NCBI GenBank assembly: GCA_050296935.1
Contig: JBNKRV010000019.1
Coordinates: 1-51,006 of the forward strand
DNA length: 51,006 nucleotides
Direction of reading: 5' to 3'
DNA from: Saccharicrinis sp050296935
Lineage (GTDB): Bacteria; Bacteroidota; Bacteroidia; Bacteroidales; Marinilabiliaceae
Shown: piece after piece, positions 35,329 through 42,894 of the stretch
How positions within the stretch are numbered: the first letter of the stretch is position 1
Layout of the letters: each line of letters begins with the position of its first letter
Notes under the pieces: generated by a model
What the model saw: only the letters and a program-made list of their open reading frames with translations
What the model was told of the DNA's origin: nothing
The model's database searches: none
Position numbers and translations under genes: made by a program

Positions 35329-36555
35329 TTATTTATCTCTTTTAATCATCATTAATGATGAAAACAATATTCCTGCTAAAACCAACCATAATATGATTAG
35401 GTTATCCTGCTTTTCAACTAATTCTTTAATGGCGTATGATGCAGGGTTTTCAAAATCCTTTACTTCAGGAATATCATTATAGTGCCATTTGCCAATAATG
35501 TTCCCATCTTGTAATAATACAAGGCCGGGATTGGATCGAATCATGGTTTTAAGCATCGTTTCATCAGCTGTCAGATATTCAAATCCTGCCTGAGTACCAT
35601 ACTCAAAACCTGTAATTTTTTCATTTGTAGAAGAGGTTAAAACATAGGTTTTTATACCTTGCTCTACCAACGGTAATTGAACCTCAGATAATTTACTTAA
35701 ACACTTGCCCCATGCTCCTTCATCAATATGGGGTGAAACAATAAAAAGAGTTGGTGTTTTCTTCTTCAGAATATTATGAGTGATATCATTACCATTTTCA
35801 TCGGTTAATAAGAAATCATGGATTGGAGGTTTGTACCCTTCTTTAAGCACTTCTGTTTTGCTATCAACAAAAATCCATGTTGAATCATTATAGGGATAAT
35901 TCTGAGGTGTGAACTCTTTACGTTTACCATCCTTTTCCAAAATAAACGTGGTTTTGTACTCAGGTTCTGCTGCACCTTCCGGAATAATCATACCTTCCTT
36001 AATATTATTACCCACCTTATAAGGTCTGAAGTCAATTAACGGAAGATGTTTTAGTGAATACTGAGATATACAAAGAATTCCAATGGTAAAAACTATTGTA
36101 ATAACAGTTTGTTTTAAAGAACTGATGTTAATTGCAAATTCTTTACGGAATTTAAAAAGGTAAATGGCAGGAACTAGTAAAAATAAATTCTTGAAGAATG
36201 TTTCCCAGTTGCTTAGTTTAATCGCATCTCCAAAACATCCACAATCGGTTACCGGACTAAAGATTGCTATCCCCAATGTTAATGGAGTAAATACAATCAT
36301 AAATAGGAGTGCGATTAAAGAAAATGACTTAATCTTTATACCGAGTAATAAATGAATACCGGTAATAAACTCTAAAGCAGCTATAATAAATGCCAAAGGC
36401 ATTGCAATAAACGATAAGCTATCCATGTGAAATGATAATAGGTACTCTCCAAATTTAATGGAGCTACCTACAGGATCAACTGCTTTCACAAAACCTGAGA
36501 ATATAAATAAAGGTCCTATAATAAACCTACTTAATGTATATAATAGCTTATTCAT
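35329..36555 (-). CDS. BT_3928-type DoxX/MauE-like membrane protein
   Basis: A 408-residue integral membrane protein. Residues about 1-165 form four or more helices of the DoxX/MauE type, with a Cys pair in DCGCFGDAI (about 107-115), as in proteins linked to disulfide chemistry. The middle (about 185-375) is a soluble, probably periplasmic domain with a thioredoxin-like outline but no CxxC. A last helix (LIILWLVLAGILFSSLM) precedes a basic tail. It starts 9 bases after the DUF1599 gene and ends 35 before tpiA. Function unknown; a redox role is suggested only by the MauE-like cysteines. Confidence 0.8.
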   Translation of the reverse strand: MNKLLYTLSRFIIGPLFIFSGFVKAVDPVGSSIKFGEYLLSFHMDSLSFIAMPLAFIIAALEFITGIHLLLGIKIKSFSLIALLFMIVFTPLTLGIAIFSPVTDCGCFGDAIKLSNWETFFKNLFLLVPAIYLFKFRKEFAINISSLKQTVITIVFTIGILCISQYSLKHLPLIDFRPYKVGNNIKEGMIIPEGAAEPEYKTTFILEKDGKRKEFTPQNYPYNDSTWIFVDSKTEVLKEGYKPPIHDFLLTDENGNDITHNILKKKTPTLFIVSPHIDEGAWGKCLSKLSEVQLPLVEQGIKTYVLTSSTNEKITGFEYGTQAGFEYLTADETMLKTMIRSNPGLVLLQDGNIIGKWHYNDIPEVKDFENPASYAIKELVEKQDNLIILWLVLAGILFSSLMMIKRDK

Positions 36556-36564
36556 AATAATAAA

Positions 36565-37131
36565 TTATTCTTTTACAGTATTTATTTCTTCCGGGAAATC
36601 AAGCTGAATCATTGCAAAAACAGCGTAGTTAATCATATCCAGATAATTGGCATCTATACCTTCGGATATTATTGTTTTCCCTTGATTATCTTCAATTTGC
36701 TTAGTCCGGTGCAATTTCATAAGTATTAAATCCGTAAAGGAACTAATACGCATACTTCTCCAGGCTTCATCATAATCGTGGTTTTTATCCAACATTAAAT
36801 TTTTTGCCTTGTATATATTGTCTAAATACAGTTTCAATGCTTTTTCATTATTCATTTCCGGTGTGTCAGAGGTTCCAAGGTTTAATTGAATAATTGCCAT
36901 TGAAGCGTAATTGATTATTCCAATAAATTCTGAGCGAATATCTTCATCAATTTTTGAAGTCCCCTTCGTTTCAATACTCCTGATTCTTTGGGCTTTAATG
37001 AATATCTGGTCGGTCATTGATGATGGACGTAAGATACGCCATGCAGTTCCATAGTCCTGCATTTTTTTTACAAAAATATCTTTGCAAACTGAAATTACAT
37101 GTTCAAATTGTTCTTCTGTTTTTTGCGACAT
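36565..37131 (-). CDS. DUF1599 protein with internal duplication
   Basis: A 188-residue cytoplasmic protein built from two copies of one helical unit (about 8-85 and 102-180). Both copies share DYxxAWRxxRxSSxTDxIxxK, a basic R, then NYAxxAxIQL. I recall this Pfam family as a nucleotide-modification-associated domain, but the function in Bacteroidota is not established. It is the first gene of the tpiA unit. The divergent upstream gap separates it from asmA. Confidence 0.82.
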   Translation of the reverse strand: MSQKTEEQFEHVISVCKDIFVKKMQDYGTAWRILRPSSMTDQIFIKAQRIRSIETKGTSKIDEDIRSEFIGIINYASMAIIQLNLGTSDTPEMNNEKALKLYLDNIYKAKNLMLDKNHDYDEAWRSMRISSFTDLILMKLHRTKQIEDNQGKTIISEGIDANYLDMINYAVFAMIQLDFPEEINTVKE

Positions 37132-37641
37132 AGTTGTTTTTAATATTGAGGCGTAAAAGTATCAAAAAATCATAAAAATACCCTAAATTATTATAGTCAG
37201 TTTATTATTAACGTGAATTCGGTTGTTTTTTAAGCCTTCAGATGCATATAAAAGGTTGATATACAATATGAAGATTGCATGGTAAGCGAATTATTTCAAA
37301 TGATTTAGCGCTGGATATCAGTTTTATGTAAAGCATTTGGGGGTATTTATAAGCAAAGCTCTTCTTTTTTATAAATATTCAGAATAGCGCCTATTCTTTA
37401 ATAATTTCAGTTGAATTTTACTATTTGCAGGCGGTTTGAAACATAGTTCTATCGAATACCTATATAATAATTGATTGTATGAAATAAATCCAGAATTTAA
37501 TGTCGGAATCAGGTTATTACATAAAACTAGTAACGGAAACATAATTATCATAAAGATTTAATTTAACTTTGTTTTTAAAGGTAAATATAATTCGAGTGTA
37601 GAATTTGATTTGATAATAACTAAATAGAACAGCGTATTATT
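37132..37641. other. Gene-free divergent intergenic region
   Basis: A 510-base AT-rich gap between the divergent DUF1599 and AsmA genes. I see no credible gene in it. TAACTTTG at 37564-37571 fits the Bacteroidota -7 element for asmA, but no matching -33 box stands upstream. A 60-codon minus-strand frame at 37369-37551 has no ribosome binding site or recognisable features, so I do not call it. Confidence 0.5.
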
Positions 37642-40134
37642 ATGAAAAAAACATTAAAGATTTCAGGAATAGTAATTGGGGTGATTTTTCTGATTTTATT
37701 AATTACTCCTTTTTTATTTAAAGGAAAGGCAGAAAGAATTGCAAAGGAAGAAATTAATAAACAATTAAATGCAAATGTAAACTGGGATAGTTTTAATCTT
37801 TCCCTATTAAAAGACTTTCCCAATCTTTCAATTGGAATGGATTACTTAAGCATAGTAGGGGTTGAGAAATTTGATCAGGATACCTTACTATCAATAAATA
37901 AGTTTTCTGTATCTGTTGATTTGATGAGTGTCATTAGCGGTTCAGGTGTTCATGTGGAAAGTTTTCTTTTGAAGGATCCTGTTGTTCATGCCAAAGTCCT
38001 TGCTGACTCAACCGTGAATTGGGATATCATGAAAGCTACGGAAGAAACGTTAGAAGATCCGGTAGATACTACATCAAGTAATTTCACTATAAATCTGAAA
38101 CAATTTGCTATTGAAAATGCAACCATAACATATTCCGATGCCACGATGGATTTGGATATGGGAATTGGAGATTTAAATATGGAGTTATTTGGTGATTTTT
38201 CTGCTGAGTCTACTGAGTTAAATGTTAAATCTTCCATCGAAAAAGTAGATTTTTCAATGGAAGGTGTTCAGTATCTTCATAATTTGAAAGTGGGTTTAGA
38301 TGCTGATTTACTAGCTGATTTAAATAATATGATCTTTACTTTTAAAGAAAATGATTTGATGCTGAATCAATTAAATCTGGGCTTTGATGGGTTTGTAACC
38401 TTGCTGGATGAAGGTTATGATATGGATATTAAACTTGCTACCAAACAAACTGATTTTAAAGCTATACTAGGATTAGTTCCTGAGGTATTTATGGCTGATC
38501 TGTCCAATATTAAAACCAAAGGTACATTGAAATTAGAATCAGAAGCAAAAGGAATTTATATTGATGAAAATAATCTTCCTGCTTTTAGTGCTTTACTTAA
38601 AGTTGATAATGGCCAGATTAAATATCCTGATTTGCCGAAATCAATAGACAATATTAACATTAATGTGCAAGTACAAAATGAAGGAGGTAGTCCGGATAAT
38701 ACTATAACAGAAGTTAAATCTTTTCATTTTGAACTGGCGGATAATCCTTTTGATGCCAATATTCTTGTGAAAAATCCTATAAGTAATATGCAATTTGTCG
38801 GGGGACTGCTGGGAACTATCGATCTGGGATCTGTTAAGGACGCAATTCCTTTAGATAGTGTTGAAATTCGTGGAATCGTGGATGCCGATTTTAGTATTGA
38901 TGGAAATATGGATATGGTTGAAAAAGAACAGTATGAAAAGGTCAAATCTACCGGTAAGATATCACTTGATAAATTTTTCTATGATAGTCCTGATTTACCA
39001 GATGCTGTAAATATTAGTTCTGCCTCAATATCCTTTACACCTACAGCAATTACTCTTGATAAATTTGATTGTATTGTAAGTCAATCTGATTTTAGCTTGC
39101 AGGGAGAGATTAAGAATTATCTGGCTTATGCTTTAAATGATAAAATCCTGTATGGGAAATTGAATCATCAATCAAAGTATATCAATGTAAATGAATTTTT
39201 AATAGATGAAACAGGTCAGGGTGAAGAAGTTGAAGATACAACAGCATTGGAATTAATAGAAATTCCTGAAAACCTTGACTTAGTGTTTACTTCATCAATT
39301 GATAAGTTGCTTTATGACAAACTTGAAATCACTAATGCCATAGGTAAAATTACTATACGGAATGGTGCTGTTTCTCTTGATGGAATGGGTATGAATTTGT
39401 TAGATGGTCAACTTACAATGAAAGGACAATATAACACCCAAAATGTTAGTAAGCCCTTTGTTGATTTCTTTTTCTCAGCTAATGATATTGATATTACTAA
39501 AACGGCCAATTCATTTAGTGTAATTGATTCTTTAATGCCAATTGCCAAAAAATCTAAAGGACAAATAACTGCAGATTTAAAATATAACAGTGTCATAGAT
39601 AATGCTATGTCTCCAATTATTTCTTCTATCACAGGAGGAGGGAATATAAAATCAAATTCAATTCAGGTTAGTCATTCAAAAGTTTTAAATGGGATGGCCT
39701 CGTTACTTAAAAATGATAAATATAAGACTATGACTGCCGAGGATATTGATATTGATTTCATAATGAAAGACGGGAAAATTATCATTTCGCCATTTACGCC
39801 TAAAGTATTTGGTAAAACAATTACAGTTAAAGGTGAGCAGGGTTTTGACCAATCATTGAACTATATCGTACAAACACCTATTTCGAGAAGCGAAGTTGCA
39901 GGAGCATTGAGCTTTATGGGGGGAGGTTTTTCAAATGCCGGTGAAGATTTATTGGTTGATGTCATTATTAAAGGAACAGCTAAAGATCCTAAAATGAGTC
40001 TGGATGTATCAAAAGCAACAAAGCAGGTTCAAAAAGAAGTGGGTAAGGAAGCTGAGAAAATTATTAAAGATGTTATGAAAGATGAAAATGTAAAGAAGAC
40101 GGTTGATGATCTACGAAAAAAATTAGGGTTTTGA
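37642..40134 (+). CDS. AsmA-family envelope protein
   Basis: An 830-residue protein with one N-terminal transmembrane helix (about 6-27, SGIVIGVIFLILLITPFLF) and a long periplasmic beta-rich body. The N-terminal AsmA signature is visible (INKQLNANVNWDSFNLSLLKDFPNLSIGM). The C-terminal AsmA region runs to about 800 (GGGNIKSNSIQ; IISPFTPKVFGKTI), ending in a charged coiled tail (TKQVQKEVGKEAEKIIKDVM). AsmA-like proteins are thought to bridge the envelope and move phospholipids to the outer membrane. Monocistronic, with a terminator-like hairpin after the stop. Confidence 0.85.
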   Translation: MKKTLKISGIVIGVIFLILLITPFLFKGKAERIAKEEINKQLNANVNWDSFNLSLLKDFPNLSIGMDYLSIVGVEKFDQDTLLSINKFSVSVDLMSVISGSGVHVESFLLKDPVVHAKVLADSTVNWDIMKATEETLEDPVDTTSSNFTINLKQFAIENATITYSDATMDLDMGIGDLNMELFGDFSAESTELNVKSSIEKVDFSMEGVQYLHNLKVGLDADLLADLNNMIFTFKENDLMLNQLNLGFDGFVTLLDEGYDMDIKLATKQTDFKAILGLVPEVFMADLSNIKTKGTLKLESEAKGIYIDENNLPAFSALLKVDNGQIKYPDLPKSIDNININVQVQNEGGSPDNTITEVKSFHFELADNPFDANILVKNPISNMQFVGGLLGTIDLGSVKDAIPLDSVEIRGIVDADFSIDGNMDMVEKEQYEKVKSTGKISLDKFFYDSPDLPDAVNISSASISFTPTAITLDKFDCIVSQSDFSLQGEIKNYLAYALNDKILYGKLNHQSKYINVNEFLIDETGQGEEVEDTTALELIEIPENLDLVFTSSIDKLLYDKLEITNAIGKITIRNGAVSLDGMGMNLLDGQLTMKGQYNTQNVSKPFVDFFFSANDIDITKTANSFSVIDSLMPIAKKSKGQITADLKYNSVIDNAMSPIISSITGGGNIKSNSIQVSHSKVLNGMASLLKNDKYKTMTAEDIDIDFIMKDGKIIISPFTPKVFGKTITVKGEQGFDQSLNYIVQTPISRSEVAGALSFMGGGFSNAGEDLLVDVIIKGTAKDPKMSLDVSKATKQVQKEVGKEAEKIIKDVMKDENVKKTVDDLRKKLGF

Positions 40135-40156
40135 TGATATTATATTAGAAAATAGA

Positions 40157-40201
40157 AATTTCCCTGCAATTACATATATGTGCAATTGCGGGGATTTTTA
40201 T
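40157..40201 (+). terminator. Terminator after asmA
   Basis: CCCTGCAATT near 40162-40171 pairs with AATTGCGGGG, one G-U pair included, and the right arm runs into ATTTTTATT. It stands about 25 bases after the asmA stop. Confidence 0.6.
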
Positions 40202-40436
40202 TAACTAGTGTCAGCATGTAAACTCCATTTTTTTTCGAAATAATCGGGGCAGGCTGTTGCTCTTGCTCTCAGAATGATCATTTGTGGCAGTAAACTCACA
40301 TTTTCCGAGCTTCGAAAGCCTCAAAAATGAAGCTTTTTTATCTGTTACTTGAGTTTTCGTGCAAGTACTAACTATAATTAAAATCAGATATTGAATTAGA
40401 GTTTTACTGAGGTGTTTATTTGCAAATAATCAATGA
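40202..40436. other. Gene-free stretch
   Basis: No gene recognised. There is a small hairpin, AGCTTC near 40300 with GAAGCT near 40330, followed by a T-run, and two similar phrases, GTAAACTCCATTTT and GTAAACTCACATTTT, about 70 bases apart. Both may be decayed sequence. Confidence 0.35.
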
Positions 40437-40650
40437 TTAAAAAATAAAAAAAATTACTACACCAATAAAAGCCATAAATGTACCGATCACTTCCTTCAGA
40501 CTAATCTTTTCTTAGAAAATAATTACTGACGGAATGATGATCAAAACAGGTACTATTGCTATTATGTTTCTCCAATTTTCCATTATTAAGAACAATATAA
40601 CAAATTCAATTACCACACTTACAGTAAGCTTATTCATGTATTTAAGCTTG
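40437..40650 (-). pseudogene. Remnant of an EamA/DMT-family transporter
   Basis: Read on the minus strand, about 70 codons end at TAA 40437-40439 with EKISLKEVIGTFMAFIGVVIFF, the typical last helix of EamA drug/metabolite transporters. Just before it, AIVPVLIIIPSVIIF is the preceding helix, but a TAA (40512-40514) replaces the usual Gly before EK. Upstream, KYMNKLTVSVV resembles the previous loop, then the frame closes. The rest of the gene is missing and the palindromic element begins 72 bases further on. A small plus-strand frame at 40534-40719 is its shadow. Confidence 0.6.
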
Positions 40651-40721
40651 CATCAAAAGCAAAAAAAATCCTTTTCTGAAGTAAGAAAATACACCGATTT
40701 TAAAGAATACAAATACTAAAC

Positions 40722-41016
40722 CTATTAACCTGAGTTCGATTAAAATTAGCGAGAGTTCGATTAAAATTAGCGAGCTCAAATTTCATTAAATGATTGATTT
40801 ACAATATAAATTTTTGAGACATAGCGAGCTATGGTGATAAAATTTAGAGTCGTAAATCAATCATTTAATGAAAAGCTATGAATTTCACTTATAAATACCG
40901 ATTTTCTGCGTCATATTTGCTTACCATAGCCCGCTATGCTTTCGCAGACATTCCTTGAAACTCAATATTTATAAGCGATTTGAGCCATTAATTTTATATC
41001 GAACTCAGGTTAATAG
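40722..41016. repeat. Complete palindromic element with terminal inverted repeats
   Basis: A 295-base unit bounded by CTATTAACCTGAGTTCGAT (40722-40740) and its exact reverse complement (40998-41016). Inside are two hairpins. The first has perfect 22-base arms (40781-40802, 40852-40873) around CATAGCGAGCTATG at 40820-40833. The second (about 40898-40976) has TTATAAATA/TATTTATAA and TCTGCG/CGCAGA arms around CATAGCCCGCTATG at 40925-40938. A perfect 21-base tandem duplication lies at 40732-40773. There is no coding capacity, and no clear target-site duplication flanks it. It looks like a MITE or REP-type non-autonomous element. Confidence 0.85.
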
Positions 41017-41102
41017 ATTCGGGCTCCTAAAAAACAACATTTTGAAATTATTTAGTATGATCATACACTGGTTTAGCCTTTAAAACAGACAAACGATGCA
41101 TA

Positions 41103-42251
41103 TTAGCTTTTTCTAAGTGATGCAAAATACAATAAGGTTAGGATCAGGCAAAATGCCGAAATCCCAATAAATATTTTCATGACTACTACCATTCCCGAGG
41201 TGTCGAGCAAAAATCCGATAAATAAATTGCCAATCATTTGACCAATGCCAACATAACCTCCCCAGATAAGGGATTGGGCAGTTGCATGCCTTCCAGCAGG
41301 CATGAGTTTTTGAAGTAGATCAACAGCCCCAACGAGGAAAAAAGCCAAAGAAATACCCTGAAAAATTCCAATTATCAACCCGAGTCCAATTCCTGGGAAC
41401 AAACCATAGAAGACATACCTTATGAGCATGGTAATCATGGCAATGATTAAAACTTTTGGAGCACCCAGTTTTTTCAACAGGTTATTACCAACAATGAATA
41501 ATGGTACTTCACTTATGGCCATAATGGCATAAGCATAGCCTACAATGTCCTTGCCGGCATTTAGGTGGGTAAAATACAGGTTTAAGAATGAGTTAACGGG
41601 GGAACAAGTAATCCCATAAATAATTATTACACCCATAAAAAGTAACAACTGCCTGTTTTTTAGCAATTCTTTAAAACTGATTGATTCAAAATTAGGTTTA
41701 AAAATCCGCTTGCGTTTGCGGGTTGTAAGAAGTGGGATTAATACTAAAAAGAGGGCTCCGGATATATAGAATATGATTTTTAGGTCCAGATCCAATAATT
41801 TGAACAATAACGCTCCAATAATGGATGCCAGAGCCCAGCCTAAAGAACCCCATAACCTAAAACTGCCAAAAGAGTGTTTTTTTTCAACTTCGGAGTACTG
41901 AACAGCAAGAGCATCGTTGAGAGGACCTAAAGGATGATAAAAGATAGTAAGTATAGGTAAATACATTGCAAGAATCCAGAAGTTGTTAAAATATTGCAAT
42001 GAAAATACCGCTAAAGCTGTAACCAGAACTGCAATCCGGAGAGTTGGACGAATGCCTTTTCTATCTGCAAATATTCCCCAAATTGTAACCACAAAAAATA
42101 TGGTTGCTTGCATTATGGCATTTAGTGTGCCTATTTCGGAACCTTTTAATCCAACCTCTTCATCGAGGTAAACATTGTAATACACCCTCCATATAGCAAA
42201 TCCCATATACATAAACAAATATATGGAACGGATCTTAAATGCTGTCATCAT
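41103..42251 (-). CDS. MFS transporter, MFS_1-like (nucleoside/sugar symporter type)
   Basis: A 382-residue twelve-helix inner-membrane carrier. The cytoplasmic loop between helices 2 and 3 has GIFADRKGIRPTLR, and the fourth-helix region has HSFGSFRLWGSLGWALASI, a pattern of the LacY/NupG-like MFS_1_like group. The central loop is basic (TTRKRKRIFK). The substrate is not evident; the nearby isomerase and kinase genes make a sugar reasonable, but three genes intervene. Start could be either of two adjacent ATGs. Confidence 0.8.
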   Translation of the reverse strand: MMTAFKIRSIYLFMYMGFAIWRVYYNVYLDEEVGLKGSEIGTLNAIMQATIFFVVTIWGIFADRKGIRPTLRIAVLVTALAVFSLQYFNNFWILAMYLPILTIFYHPLGPLNDALAVQYSEVEKKHSFGSFRLWGSLGWALASIIGALLFKLLDLDLKIIFYISGALFLVLIPLLTTRKRKRIFKPNFESISFKELLKNRQLLLFMGVIIIYGITCSPVNSFLNLYFTHLNAGKDIVGYAYAIMAISEVPLFIVGNNLLKKLGAPKVLIIAMITMLIRYVFYGLFPGIGLGLIIGIFQGISLAFFLVGAVDLLQKLMPAGRHATAQSLIWGGYVGIGQMIGNLFIGFLLDTSGMVVVMKIFIGISAFCLILTLLYFASLRKS

Positions 42252-42341
42252 GAGAATTAATGTTTATTGTTATGTCCATTAGGAATTGGAGGTAGATTGA
42301 ATTCATCAAATATAGACTATATTTTAGCTTAAAGTCAGATG

Positions 42342-42376
42342 TTGGAAGTACACAATTTGTTTTTTTTTACTTCCAA
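42342..42376. repeat. Inverted repeat between the MFS and DinB genes
   Basis: TTGGAAGTA (42342-42350) and TACTTCCAA (42368-42376) flank a 17-base T-rich loop. It may act as a weak terminator or operator between the two minus-strand genes. Confidence 0.3.
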
Positions 42377-42400
42377 GTTCTATCTTTCTTCTTCAGCTTT

Positions 42401-42880
42401 TTAATCAGCCTGTATCAGCTCATCAATTTCCTTAAGGTGCAATTTGAGGTGACGTAGGTAATCAGTTATCATATCCTTTAAACTGACCATATTGCCATCG
42501 CTGGTATCCCATAAGTTGTCAAGTTTTGATCCATCAATGTGATCAATAACGTGAGCCACAAGCTTGTTGGCATATTTCCAGGTTTGTATGAGTTGCTGCC
42601 AGTCTACCTGTTCATAATTTTGAATGGCAATCCAGCGATCATTCTTTCCATGTGTAGCATAATTTGGATAGGTCAGCGGACTATCTTGATATTGTAAGTG
42701 AACAAACCGGTGCCTGTTGTTCGAAGCAGAATCGATCATATGGCCTACTATCTGTTTGATATTTCTTTGCTGCATATTTCTTCGGGTAGAAACTAATTTT
42801 TCTGGCAGGTTAATCAAGATATGTTCCCATTTACCTACTTGATCTATAATACCTTGGCTGATAGGTTTAAATTCATTCAT
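42401..42880 (-). CDS. DinB-like four-helix protein
   Basis: A 159-residue helical protein of the DinB/YfiT superfamily, which often bind a divalent metal with three histidines and act as thiol-dependent transferases. Candidate ligands are the His in QIVGHMIDSASNNRHRFVH (about 45-63) and those in LRHLKLHLKEIDEL at the C-terminus. It starts 14 bases after the secreted Tyr-rich protein gene. Substrate unknown. Confidence 0.75.
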   Translation of the reverse strand: MNEFKPISQGIIDQVGKWEHILINLPEKLVSTRRNMQQRNIKQIVGHMIDSASNNRHRFVHLQYQDSPLTYPNYATHGKNDRWIAIQNYEQVDWQQLIQTWKYANKLVAHVIDHIDGSKLDNLWDTSDGNMVSLKDMITDYLRHLKLHLKEIDELIQAD

Positions 42881-42894
42881 GCTGTGGTTTCTAA

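Noticed and set aside
37369..37551. 60-codon minus-strand frame in the asmA upstream gap
   Set aside because: No ribosome binding site, recognisable features or family; AT-rich chance frame.
40534..40719. 61-codon plus-strand frame
   Set aside because: Antisense to the EamA remnant; the minus-strand reading gives a recognisable transporter C-terminus.
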